From NCBI GenBank assembly GCA_028015205.1, contig CM051517.1, positions 54,683,455 through 54,747,454 on the forward strand: a stretch of 64,000 bases of DNA, in the 5' to 3' direction. Of the stretch, positions 1 to 9,232 are shown piece after piece (position 1 is the first letter of the stretch; every line of letters begins with the position of its first letter). A program made the translations under genes and the position numbers. Origin of the DNA: Mytilisepta virgata. Lineage: Eukaryota; Mollusca; Bivalvia; Mytilida; Mytilidae. The notes beneath the pieces were generated by a model. The model was not told where the DNA came from. It did not search any database and saw nothing but the letters and a program-made list of their open reading frames with translations.

Positions 1-86
1 AAAATTATGATAAGTTCTCGCATTTAAAAGAAAATCATCATGTGGCACGATTGGATATCTGGCGAGAATGGGTCCACTGCCAGTAT

Positions 87-228
87 CGTTTTTAGTAGCT
101 GCGGAACAGTAGCTCTTTATAGTCCTTGTGTTATTTTTTTTTATTAGTTGCGGACCATAGATCCGCAACAAATAAAAAAAATAACACAAGGACCATAAAG
201 AGCTACGGTTCCGCAGCTACGTTTTTAG
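87..228. mobile_element. MITE: foldback element with 9-bp target duplication
   Basis: Two inverted arms (96-154 and 162-219) pair almost completely around a 7-nt loop, with three mismatches and one indel. The ends read TAGCTGCGGAAC inward on both sides. The 9-mer CGTTTTTAG lies directly outside both arms (87-95 and 220-228), as expected for a target-site duplication. The 124-bp element has no coding room and would be mobilised in trans. A 9-bp duplication is known for Mutator-like and some Merlin elements; the superfamily is inferred from the duplication length only. Confidence 0.85.
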
Positions 229-374
229 CAGCCATTTATTGTAAAAAGTCCTTATTAAAAAAATAGTTCCCCTCGACATTTTCATTTATTTTAACCAGAA
301 TTGAGAAAAAAAAAATGTGTGGAGGGGGGGTATCTAATTTTAATCAAGTTATTGCATGTTTTTAAATTAGATAT

Positions 375-836
375 CTACATTTTTATTTGGTATCTTCTTA
401 TTGATTGTACATGTATTTCATTTTTTTTTAATAACACCAGAAGGACTAGAAGATATGTACCACTGTTCTTTGCATTTTCTTTCTTTTCTGTTACTATTTT
501 AGCGGATCCTCTTTCCCATGATGTTGTCCTCTTGATGAGATTGATAAGGAGCATTGTGTTATCATTTGTCAAAGATTGTTTTGTTGACACATATTGGTCG
601 TTTGTCCTAATGGTGAAAGTTTCTGTAAATGTTGGTGATTTGACAAGTTTTGCAAAAGTTGTGTCGTAATTAGGAAAATTGAGTTCCTTGGACATCTCTG
701 TTATTCCAATAAATCTATGAACATATGACTTAAAGTCTGTAAATGTCTCAGGAAATGTCTCAAGATTACAGCTTGTCTTTTCTCTTTGAATAATTTTGTC
801 ATTGTCATGAGCGTGGATCATTATTTTCAGCTCCAT
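375..836 (-). CDS. Unrecognised open frame, possible exon or chance
   Basis: This is an uninterrupted 153-codon frame in AT-rich DNA. The first ~115 residues have an ordinary soluble composition with repeated FTETF/FPETF-like motifs, followed by a short hydrophobic, Leu-rich stretch. I recognise no domain, and neither flank shows a convincing splice site or promoter. It may be a decayed exon, part of an unknown repeat, or chance. Confidence 0.2.
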   Translation of the reverse strand: MELKIMIHAHDNDKIIQREKTSCNLETFPETFTDFKSYVHRFIGITEMSKELNFPNYDTTFAKLVKSPTFTETFTIRTNDQYVSTKQSLTNDNTMLLINLIKRTTSWERGSAKIVTEKKENAKNSGTYLLVLLVLLKKNEIHVQSIRRYQIKM

Positions 837-1274
837 GTCAAGTTATCTTCTTTTATTTTAAATGTTAACCGCTTATTTACTTTTTAAATCATAATTAAAA
901 TATTTCTTCCCAACAGTCTATTGTTTTTTATTCTGTAAAACGATTTAATGATTAAGTAATTTAGGTGACTGATTGGGGTAATAAAGTATACACGAGTCAT
1001 CGATAACCATTATGGCAAGAAAATGCCAGTTACTTGAACTTTACTAATAGTAATATAAATGTTAAAATTATAACAACACCAATCATACTTACCTGAAATG
1101 GTTTGTTTATTCTATTTTCCCTGGATAGGCCCCAATTGAACTGTGACTGGTACAAAATGTGACATATGTGTGCAAACATAGCGTACAAATCAATGTTGAG
1201 AAAGTAAAAAGGGAAAGACTTATCGGTTCGGTTAATAATGCAAAACGGACAGCAAACGATGAAATGATCGAAGA
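837..1274. other. AT-rich stretch, no gene seen
   Basis: An 85-codon minus-strand frame lies here but has no recognisable domain and runs into the TCACG-rich block. I see no other structure. Confidence 0.4.
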
Positions 1275-1440
1275 CTTCACGCTTCACGCTTAAAAATTTA
1301 AAGACTTTTCACGAAATCACGTTATTAAAAAGCAAAATTCACGGATCACGCCACACTTCAAATCACGTTTTCACGTAATATTTTTCATTATTTCACGTGT
1401 CACGCTTCCGAAAATCGGCCAATCACGCGTCACGCTTAGA
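1275..1440. repeat. TCACG-rich pentamer cluster
   Basis: About a dozen TCACG pentamers occur within 165 bp, nearly all on the plus strand and mostly preceded by T or A, with irregular spacers of 2-25 nt. The block stops abruptly at about 1437. It resembles a decayed simple array or a clustered protein-binding site rather than coding sequence. Confidence 0.6.
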
Positions 1441-2335
1441 CCCCTTCCAGACCCACCATCATTGCGATGATACAGATAAGTAGGCACATAAATAGCATCA
1501 ACAGTGCAATAAGCGATTTCAAGGCCGTTTTTTTCTTTTTATATCATGATATTGTGCTTTAGTATTTGCAAATTATAGCTCACTCACGTTTACTAGCACA
1601 ATTTTCATATAGTGTAGTGAATAAAATGGACTGAAAGAATAAAAGAAATATGCACTGATTTATTTGTAGTGTAACTTTCTCACATAGGTTCATTTTTCAC
1701 TTAAACTCCATATTAGATTGAACTGGCATTTTATTAGTTTTACCATGTTATTTAAATTTCCTCATTTATTTTTTGTATCTGAAGCTTAATTCGTTAGAAA
1801 TCATATCTATATTTTATCGTATTTTTTAATACACTCCAGAGAGACAGAATAGATAATCCCAATGTTTTCACAACCAGGTTGGTAGAGTTAGTGGAAACAA
1901 AGGTATGTTTTCTTGGTATTCATGGCATGTTCAATTTCCCAATTGATCATTGTAAATTGAAGACAGAAAATTCAAGTTTTATTTTTTTGAAAAATAAAAA
2001 TGCTTTTTGGTAAACTATATGGTCTAAGGGAGATAATTATTTTGACGGAACAGGTGCTTGTGACGTCACAATGGGATGACGTTTTAATTTGGCCGACGAG
2101 GTCCTTAGCAAAAATCAATATCAGGGTGCAGTTCAGCCACGTTGAATAGTGTCGACAAAATTAGTCTAAATTTTTGAGATTTATAGTCGATAAACATATT
2201 CATGTAACATTAATGTGTTAAAGATTTAAAGGGACAGTAGTATTGAACTTGTAAATCTGTTTATATTGCTGGTTTTGTTGTAAAAGGGAAGTTATTCGCA
2301 GAAAGTCTGGGTGTCAAACTCCTTGAAGGTGCAAC
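1441..2335. other. Gene-free stretch upstream of SGNH gene
   Basis: The sequence is AT-rich without a credible frame. The last ~300 bp are less AT-rich, include a CRE-like palindrome, and probably form the promoter and 5' leader of the SGNH frame that starts at 2336. Confidence 0.4.
2058..2071. promoter_or_regulatory. CRE-type palindrome
   Basis: TTGTGACGTCACAA is a perfect 14-nt palindrome containing the consensus cAMP-response element TGACGTCA. It lies about 270 bp upstream of the SGNH start codon. A promoter role is inferred from sequence and position only. Confidence 0.4.
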
Positions 2336-2923
2336 ATGGCTGCGCTTATTATAGGAAGTTCTCATGTGAACAAGTTGAAGAATTATATTTGGAAAAGACC
2401 GGAGTTGACTTGTCTGAATCTTAGAGACATGTATGATCGCATCCTGTGCTACGGAATTGGAGGCGGAAAGGTGTCAAGCAGCAGTGACACAGCCGAGATG
2501 TGTCAGGTTATACTGGATTACCGGCCGACAGTTGTGGTGCTACACGTGGCAGGCAACGACCTTGATCAAGCGGATGCTGACGTTAAGTTGTGTGACGAGT
2601 TGGTCATGAGAGTTTCACTGTTAGCTCAGAAATTTCGTCGTTGCTTTGGCGTAAAAATTGTTCACGTTTTCGAACTGCTCCCTAGGTTAAAGCCGAGACA
2701 TTTGCTGGCGGATGACTATAATTCGTTGAAAAGATATTTTAATGGACAATTAAAACGCGAACTAGCTGGAGTAGAGGGAGTATTCTTTCGGAAAATACAT
2801 GGTGTCAAAGAGACAAACAAGAAAATCTTCTACGATGGTTGTCATCTCAATGAAGATGAGGGAATGGTTCGGTATTACAGATCAATTCGGGGAGCATTGA
2901 TGCAATGTAATAGGGATTTCTGA
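2336..2923 (+). CDS. SGNH-hydrolase-like protein, probable retroelement accessory gene
   Basis: This intact 195-residue frame is compatible with the SGNH (GDSL-type) hydrolase fold. The N-terminus has a block-I-like GSSHV motif; GIGGGK near residue 42 fits block II; HVAGND near residue 70 fits block III (GxND); and DGCHL near residue 168 fits the DxxH catalytic block. No signal peptide is visible. The family hydrolyses esters, and related domains occur as accessory frames in some Ngaro-like retrotransposons. A gag-like frame follows on the same strand at 3718, so it probably belongs to the tyrosine-recombinase element there. However, it has its own AATAAA at 3004-3009, so it could be a separate unit. 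Residue 3 of GSSH lacks the usual GDS, so activity is uncertain. Confidence 0.7.
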   Translation: MAALIIGSSHVNKLKNYIWKRPELTCLNLRDMYDRILCYGIGGGKVSSSSDTAEMCQVILDYRPTVVVLHVAGNDLDQADADVKLCDELVMRVSLLAQKFRRCFGVKIVHVFELLPRLKPRHLLADDYNSLKRYFNGQLKRELAGVEGVFFRKIHGVKETNKKIFYDGCHLNEDEGMVRYYRSIRGALMQCNRDF

Positions 2924-3003
2924 AAAATATAAGTATTTTAGTTGTTTTCTTTTATGTGTGTATATTGGTGTTTGTGCAGTATATGAAAAAAAGGGAAAAT
3001 TTC

Positions 3004-3009
3004 AATAAA
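3004..3009 (+). terminator. Poly(A) signal of SGNH gene
   Basis: A canonical AATAAA sits about 80 nt after the SGNH stop codon, a normal distance for 3'-end formation. Confidence 0.5.
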
Positions 3010-3717
3010 ATCTTCATGATGCGAGAATTGTACAGCACATGTCTAGGTTAAATAAGAATTTTGTTTAAAAAGTACAAAATTATTGAACAGTATAGAAACT
3101 AGCTTGTAAGTTCGGGTGAAAGCAAATTTGATGAAAAGATTATCCCGGAAGCATCACAGTTTTTATGGGTTTTAAATACAATTCAGAATACATAAATACT
3201 GGACTGGTGTCAAAACGGTTTTTAAAGTTTAAGAACATGACAATTTGAGGTCAATAATAAAATGTAATGGTTGCGGCGCAACTGGTCGACTGATATGTCA
3301 GTTTTCTGTAGATGGGTACATGTATATGAAATGTACTTGTTGGGGTTTATGTGTACCCCTTTATGATTTATGGTAACAAGTTGCAATATTATGATGATAA
3401 AATGGTATACCTGTGAAATAATATGGTTTTGTTTGCAGGTCATATATTATTTGCCAAGTTAGGGCGGAATATGATGAATTAAATGGTGTAAATAATATAT
3501 ATATGTAAACTAGCGTAACAAAGGTTTGATCGCAGTTGCTGCACATATGTCATATGGGGGAGGAGCCTATCATGATAAGTTCTTTTTTTCTCTCTCTCTC
3601 TCTCTTTCAGTAAAGATGGAAGTTGTAGGCATTACCTTCCCTTATCAATGATGTTTTGAAACTGGGTGTTAATGTTGAGTAATGTGGCACTGTTACATTT
3701 TATTTTTCAGCTGAGCC
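3010..3717. other. Spacer with (TC)n and splice-acceptor-like sites
   Basis: No credible gene. At about 3582-3610 a pyrimidine tract with a (TC)n run ends in TTTCAG. A second acceptor-like site, TTTTTCAG, ends 7 nt before the ATG at 3718. These suggest that the gag message is spliced, but no donor can be assigned. Confidence 0.4.
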
Positions 3718-4219
3718 ATGTCCAGACAGGTTGGAGCGGGTCCGCCCAGGAAGTCAAGGAGAATAGCGGAAAGAGTGACTATACGTCAGCATAACAATAT
3801 TACTTCTCAATCAGACAGGGGTGTTACTAGTGCCACGAACTCACAACCAATAGTTACTGTACCTTCAAACCCACGGCCAACAAATACGGGAAATGCTAAT
3901 ACTCAGTCCGATGTTGGGACACTATTTGGTAATATGTTACAAGCAGCCATGCCAGATATTACAAAATCAATAGTGCAGTCGCTTAAACAAAGTGGATTAA
4001 TCATGACTCAGACTAATGACGCTTCTCCGGTTAACGTTCCAATCTCAGCACCAAACGGTAGTGACGGTAGCGGTAATTCGGCTTCAAATAATGCTGGTAA
4101 TAACTCTGCGTCAAGTAATGCAAGCAATAATTCAGTTACAACGCCCAATGGTAGTGACAGTACATCGAGAATCGCGTCCGAGTCACAGATGGAAACAATT
4201 GGTACTGCAACTCAAAATG
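3718..4219 (+). pseudogene. Gag-like N-terminal half of tyrosine-recombinase retroelement
   Basis: About 167 codons are open. The N-terminus is basic (PRKSRRIAER); then come a polar stretch, a short amphipathic segment (FGNMLQAAMPDITKSIVQSL) and a Ser/Asn/Gly-rich tail. The frame stops two codons after it enters the 62-bp segment 4220-4281, which belongs to a different gene. The matching gag C-terminal half lies on the opposite strand at 8982-9758, next to the other copy of that 62-bp segment. It therefore looks like the 5' half of a gag gene cut by an inversion. Assignment as gag rests on position, composition and the breakpoint logic. Confidence 0.55.
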
Positions 4220-4281
4220 TGAAATAGACTATGAGGGACATTTGAAGACAAAACTTTATGACAAACGTGATGACTTCAACT
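4220..4281 (+). repeat. Left copy of 62-bp inverted duplication (inversion breakpoint)
   Basis: This segment is identical, in inverted orientation, to 9759-9820. It is coding sequence of a Penelope-like RT. On the left it abuts the gag-like frame and on the right it continues into the RT C-terminus. Confidence 0.85.
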
Positions 4282-4568
4282 TTCCTATTGTTAATTTTCC
4301 CTTCTTGAGTACCAATATACCAGCATCGCCTGCATATGGCGTCTACGTTTCTCAGCTTATCCGATTTTCAAGGGCATGCGTGAGTTACCCTGACTTTCGA
4401 CAAAGAGGATTACTGCTGTCACAAAAGCTTCTTAACCATGGGTTTGTCAGGGATAAGTTGTTGTCATCACTTAGGAAATTTTACGGTCCGACGGGTCGTC
4501 ACGAATTGTTTGACCATTACAGTGTTCCAATATCTAAGATGATGTTGGACCTGTTTCCACTGTCGTAA
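4222..4568 (+). pseudogene. Penelope-like reverse transcriptase, C-terminal part
   Basis: The translation has the signatures of an RT family that is abundant in mussels: YDKRDDFNFPIVNFPF, PAYGVYVSQLIRFSRAC, LLSQKLLNHGF, then a stop at 4566-4568. It lacks the catalytic palm, which lies inverted at 9759-10275. Affiliation with Penelope-like elements is tentative and rests on RT motif style (GIPMGTNCAP and RYIDDVL in the other half). It is broken by the inversion, so it is non-functional here. Confidence 0.75.
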
Positions 4569-4856
4569 CCTTTCATGTGCCTCCACCGATTTGTGACTTC
4601 CGAAGGATTGACTTTGTTGGACTTCACGATGAGTGCCGTATACGGAGCAGGAACTGCTGACCCTTCCGGAGCACCTGGGTTCACTCCTGGTTTTTGTGGG
4701 AGTTCGTGTTGTTCATTGTTTTTTTAGTTTTATGTGTTTGTTTGTTGTTCTTGTGGTTGTTCATTTGTCTTCCCGGGTTTGTCAAATGGATTACGTTTTT
4801 TTTATTGATTGCTCCTTAGGTATATTTGTCCTTTTTGTATAAGTACTGCTAATAAA
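4569..4856 (+). mobile_element. 3' tail of the Penelope-like element
   Basis: A conserved non-coding tail follows the RT stop, with CTTCCGGAGCACCTGGGTTC, a T-rich middle and a final AATAAA at 4851-4856. Related tails recur at 5430-5600, 46,678-46,930 and 58,635-58,924, which marks them as one family. Confidence 0.75.
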
Positions 4857-5312
4857 GACGAATAAAAATTAAGGAATTCCTTTTTTCTTAAGCTGTATTC
4901 AGATGAGTCTTGGATCGAAGTTTAAAGAAATCGACCTGTTTATCTTAAAAGTCAACTATTGATGTTGTAAGATTCATCCGCTAAATTAAACATTTAACAC
5001 AACTCATTTTCAACTAAATGGATGATGTTCTATCCGTAAGTACTAATCTGCATTTTACCTATCCAGTGAACTTAAAAAAAACCAACGACACACCTACTGC
5101 ATCTTTCCAAACATATACATACAAGACAAATGGCTATTTAGATTAAAATAATTACAAAAGTCTATTTTCATAATCCTATTATGGATTCCCCTTTCTTTGC
5201 AGTAACATACTAATGTCTACCTTTCACAGTTCATTCGCAACTGTCGTGAATGTTATATGTAAGGGGTCTTTTTCAACAGACATTTCAAAAGCTTTACAAT
5301 CGTCATCACGAT
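4857..5312. other. AT-rich stretch, nothing recognised
   Basis: No credible frame or repeat was seen between the two Penelope-like tails. Confidence 0.4.
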
Positions 5313-5429
5313 TTTGTTGACTAGATATTTTCATTTAGATTTCGAGAATTACTGGAATTGATATTCGACGGGTTTGTTGACTAGATATTTTCATTTAGAT
5401 TTCGAGAATTACTGGAATTGATATTCGAC
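5313..5429. repeat. 57-bp tandem duplication, period 60
   Basis: Positions 5313-5369 recur without change at 5373-5429. The second copy runs directly into a Penelope-like 3' tail. Confidence 0.9.
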
Positions 5430-5600
5430 TGCTTACCTTTCCGGAGCACCCGAGTTCACTCCTGGTTTTTACAGGAGTTCGTGTTGTTCATTGGTTTTTA
5501 GTTTTCAGTGTTTATTTGTTGTGCTTGTGATTGTTCATTTGTCTTCCCGGGATTGTCTGTCTAATGGATTGCGTTTTTTGATTGCTCCGTACGTATATTT
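5430..5600 (+). mobile_element. Truncated Penelope-like 3' tail
   Basis: It starts inside the conserved CTTTCCGGAGCACC motif and matches the tail at 4640-4830 to about the GTATATTTGTCCT motif. No RT sequence precedes it, so it is a strongly 5'-truncated copy. Confidence 0.7.
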
Positions 5601-6190
5601 GTCCTCTTTGAAACCTCACAGGACTTTACCTACTTGCAAGGTAACATGCGTCATTACTGTAGCACTCATGGTTACATTTCAAGAGTATCCTTTATGATAA
5701 TCCATTTCTGTGCTTTAATTTCTGTGCTATCTTGTTATAATTATCATTCGTTATGATATTTATCTCTTTCCTTATTTATATGTCTTATTTGTTCTCTATG
5801 TATTCTATGGTGAACTTGTTTACCTTGTCATTTGGTAAATAAATATTTTTGTCAACACTGTTGAGCTTGTTTTGAGGGCAAGTAGTGAAAACATAGTTGA
5901 ATGAAAATGTCATTTATTAATAAAATGACTTAAATCAAGCAATTTATATTCATACATTGTCATTAATAAATGACTAAAAATTACAATACATAAATGACAA
6001 AAATTACATACAATTTTTGCATTAAATTGTCCCTCAAAGATGGGGAAAGTAATAAAAACGCCAAAGTATTGTGAAAACAATACCCCCCATCCGAAACAGT
6101 GTTGGAAAAAAAAAAGAATCATTCAAAAATGGACAAAATTGGACATCCTACAAAAACATATATTCAATTAACATATTTACAAAAAAGTAT
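5601..6190. other. AT-rich stretch; distal 3' UTR of tyrosine-recombinase element
   Basis: No gene seen. On the minus strand a poly(A) signal (AATAAA, 5918-5913) lies about 700 nt downstream of the recombinase stop and could end its transcript. Confidence 0.4.
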
Positions 6191-6606
6191 CTGTATCTCA
6201 AAGGCGCATGTCCTCGTGAGAAACAGATCAAGGACATTTCAACATAAAATTAATTTCACAACAAACGTTGTATATATATAACAAAAACCACGCTATGTAC
6301 TCAAAGGCACATGTCCTCGTGAGTACCCAATCAAATACCTATGAAACAACTAATTACGAACAATGCTTAACCTATTAAAAAATTAGGCACCAAATATTTA
6401 CATTCAATGAGCATTACGAACCAAAAAGTCTTACAAATTTCTACAATTATTATCGTTTTACTTTGCTGTTAACAAATATAATGCCACAAGGGCACATGTC
6501 CCCGTGTGGCTATCATTACGACTGAGAACCAGTACTGTGAGACAGTTTGAGACCCCCCCTAACGAATAACGAAGGTGTTACCAAAAGCACATGTCTTCGT
6601 GGCAAC
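6191..6606. repeat. Four hairpins with a constant 16-nt loop
   Basis: Hairpins lie at 6191-6226, 6297-6326, 6483-6510 and 6577-6606. Each has a loop of exactly 16 nt close to AAGGCACATGTCCTCG (plus strand): 6201-6216, 6304-6319, 6489-6504 and 6584-6599. The stems differ completely yet stay paired: ATCTCA/TGAGAA (10 positions with one mismatch overall), GTACTCA/TGAGTAC, GCCACA/TGTGGC and GTTACCA/TGGCAAC (one mismatch). Such covariation indicates selection on structure. The set starts 7 nt downstream of the ancestral recombinase stop (6613, minus strand), so it lies in the 3' UTR of the retroelement. Three of the four loops contain the palindrome ACATGT, which could allow loop-loop contacts. 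The function is unknown. Confidence 0.8.
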
Positions 6607-6612
6607 AAATAA

Positions 6613-7502
6613 TCATTTCCCTATTGAAAGCATGGGGATCCTGATATATTTTTTGTAAGCGTTGGAATTTCACCTACCCATTAATTGAATGAGCTCGTCT
6701 TTCGTTCCAATTTCTGCTGCGTACGATCCAGCCCCTAGCCTAAAACTGTGTCCCTTATATGATTGGGTATCCATATTACACCATTGAAGACATGCCTGTA
6801 ACTGTTTTGTAAAAAAATGACGTGGAATTGGACTTTGATCCATGAAACAAAAAAGAGGACCAGCATAGTTTCCCCTTATTTTTGCATATTCCCATAATGC
6901 TTTAACAGGGCACACGCTTTCGTCTTCACAATTTGCATTTATTAACAATATATGACAAGATTTTCCTGTGTTATGCTTGAAATTTTTCATGTGCAGCTCA
7001 ATAGAATACGGCCAATGCGACGCTTTGAATAGAAACTTAACCTCATTGTATTGCAAGGTATTATTAGAAACTTTGTTCGTCTTCGTCATTTCTCCTACTC
7101 TTAAAAAAAAGCGTGAAATGCTATTAAAAACATGGCTTTGAAAAGAACACGCAGAAAATGGGAGGAACATGTAAACTCTAATGATGACACTAATTCGCGC
7201 AGGATATCTTTAGTGATAGGTAACCTGGTATCTTTACTTGGTCCTGATTTGCGTACGCCCTGTAAAAATTTCTTTACTACAAAATGCTGGGTGTTATCGG
7301 GCAAACTTTGAAGCTTATTCATGTAACCAATCACCGAAATATAAGAACAGATAGTTGAATATGCCAGATTGTTACGATGACAAAAAGCAATGAACAAGCA
7401 TAATTGTGTTACTGATGGTGGTAAAAGGTGCGACACATCTACGGGAACTTCGTCCAACTGAGGAGCCACTTCTCGGAGGTCTGAAAGCTGAAAACGAGAC
7501 AT
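6613..7502 (-). pseudogene. Tyrosine recombinase of DIRS/Ngaro-like retroelement
   Basis: The protein would integrate the circular DNA of the element by site-specific recombination. The first catalytic Arg lies in RVGEMT, the HxxR pair in GHSFRLGAG, and the nucleophile Tyr in KKYIRIP (codon 6646-6648). Three lesions are visible. The frame is out of register with RNase H near 7505. A T-run near 7100-7108 is one base short, splitting the fold just before RVGEMT. A TGA at 6670-6672 stands where family members usually have Trp, eight codons before the nucleophile. Past that stop the frame stays open to TGA at 6613-6615. The copy is therefore dead, although the homopolymer break could be a sequencing error. 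Confidence 0.85.
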
Positions 7503-7510
7503 TTTATCAG

Positions 7511-9232
7511 CTAAATGTTTTGGAGACCAGGAATATGAACGGACTCAAAAACTATATTAAACGTCATAGCTGTAATAACCAAACGCCTAATAAGTTTCAT
7601 AAGATACCGATCTTTCGAAGTCTTTCGATTTATCGTATACATGACTGCGATATTGTCCGTGTGGAATTTAATGCGCCTATTCTTCAAAATATGTCCCCAA
7701 AGCTCGACCGCTAATACTATAGGAAACAATTCCTTTACTGTTATGTGAAATTTCTTGAATTCATCTGGCCACGCTTGTGCGAACCATCGTGACCCAAGAT
7801 AACCCACAAAACCGATATTACTAGAATCCGTAAATAAGTTCAAGGTCACGGACGAATCCCATTCCGACGGCAACAGTACGCATGTGCCGTTGAAGTTTTC
7901 AATAAAGACTTTCCAAACATTAATATCCGCTTTGGCCTCTTTAGTCAATTTTCTAAAGTGGTTTGGGGCCTTAAGACCCTTAGTTAAATCAATTATTCTC
8001 CTTAAAAATGTTCTACCCGGAACAACTGCCGCACACGCAAAGTTTAGTAGTCCTACCAACGATTGTAATTCTCTCAAAGTAGCGCGCTTTTTCCGTCCAA
8101 ACTCACTTAAAAGCAATTTGATTTTTGAAATTTTGTCTTCCGGGAGCCTTATTTCCATCGCTAGAGAATCTAATTCAAGGCCAAGAAAAACCATGCACGT
8201 AGCCGGTTGAAATGTTTTCTCTTGTTTAATTGGAATTCCGATTTTTGCAGACATTTCAAGAAACCTATTCAAATCGGTTTGACACAGAATGCTTGGTGGT
8301 GGAGCTACAAATAAAAAATCGTCCAGAACATGTACGCAGTCATGGATACCTAATTTATTCATAGCAACCCAATGCAACGCGGTACTGACTTTTTCAAACA
8401 GATTTGGCCCGTACGAAAGTCCCATACTTAATGTTTTATCAAAATAAAATCCGTTTTCAAACGAAAAACCCAATAAATGATAACTGTCTGGATGCACTGG
8501 CACAATTTTGTACGCATGCGCTATATCCGTTTTTGCGAAAAACGCACCTTTACCGTATTTTCTCAAAAGTTCCATTGCATTGTCAATGTTTTGGTACGAC
8601 ACGCTCTTAAATTCTTCAGGGATTCCGTCATTCACAGACATCCCTTTCGGATACGACAAATGATGTATAGTTCTAAAGTCAGTGGAGTTCGCTTTCGGGA
8701 CTAAGCCTAAAGGGGATGTGATAAAATTATCCAGGGGTGGTGATGAGAACGGTCCTGCTATGCGGCCCGCTAACTTTTCAACCTCAATCTTTTGCTTTAA
8801 AATTTCGTGGTTTTCAACGGCAGATTTAAGATTATTTGGAACTTTACTTGAATAATGACCTTCAAATGGAATCCTGAACCCGCACCTAAAACCTTCTACT
8901 AAAAACCTAGCCTTTTCTTTATCATATCCTCGTAAGTATAACTGAAGTGCAGAAAATTTCACGGGTGTTACAATTTCTAAATCATTTTTTGTTAGGCAAG
9001 GACTTCTGACTATTGGCTTGCTTGTTCGTTTTCTCTCCACTCTGAGTGGAGTTTGTGAATCGTGACAACCATTTTTGACAGACTTTTCGTGAATGTTGCC
9101 CTGTACAGTGCTGACAGAAATGTCCGAACCTACAAAACTGTTTTGTACATGATCCTGTGTTATTATAGGTGTGACATGTAAGCCTTCTCTTGTTGACATG
9201 ATTCCCTTTTGATCTATTGTTGCCGTTGGCAA
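7511..9232 (-). CDS. Reverse transcriptase / RNase H of DIRS/Ngaro-like retroelement
   Basis: The 573-residue frame carries RT motifs in order: PLGLVPKANSTDFRTIHHLS (~175), KTDIAHAYK (motif A Asp, ~235), SMGLSYGPNLFEK (~270) and VLDD (~302-305, catalytic). The RNase H domain follows with FTDSS (~470), KELFPIV and HTDN. The frame stops at GLQNI; family members normally continue as an ADK-LSR segment into the recombinase, and here the next frame begins one base out of register. About 250 nt at the 5' end overlap the gag-like frame, a usual arrangement. It copies the element RNA together with gag. The domains are intact, but it is separated from its partners by one frameshift and by the inversion. 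Confidence 0.88.
   Translation of the reverse strand: MPTATIDQKGIMSTREGLHVTPIITQDHVQNSFVGSDISVSTVQGNIHEKSVKNGCHDSQTPLRVERKRTSKPIVRSPCLTKNDLEIVTPVKFSALQLYLRGYDKEKARFLVEGFRCGFRIPFEGHYSSKVPNNLKSAVENHEILKQKIEVEKLAGRIAGPFSSPPLDNFITSPLGLVPKANSTDFRTIHHLSYPKGMSVNDGIPEEFKSVSYQNIDNAMELLRKYGKGAFFAKTDIAHAYKIVPVHPDSYHLLGFSFENGFYFDKTLSMGLSYGPNLFEKVSTALHWVAMNKLGIHDCVHVLDDFLFVAPPPSILCQTDLNRFLEMSAKIGIPIKQEKTFQPATCMVFLGLELDSLAMEIRLPEDKISKIKLLLSEFGRKKRATLRELQSLVGLLNFACAAVVPGRTFLRRIIDLTKGLKAPNHFRKLTKEAKADINVWKVFIENFNGTCVLLPSEWDSSVTLNLFTDSSNIGFVGYLGSRWFAQAWPDEFKKFHITVKELFPIVLAVELWGHILKNRRIKFHTDNIAVMYTINRKTSKDRYLMKLIRRLVITAMTFNIVFESVHIPGLQNI

Noticed and set aside
301..669. 122-codon plus-strand frame
   Set aside because: Phe/Leu/Ile-rich composition from AT-rich DNA; it overlaps another frame on the opposite strand and has no start context.
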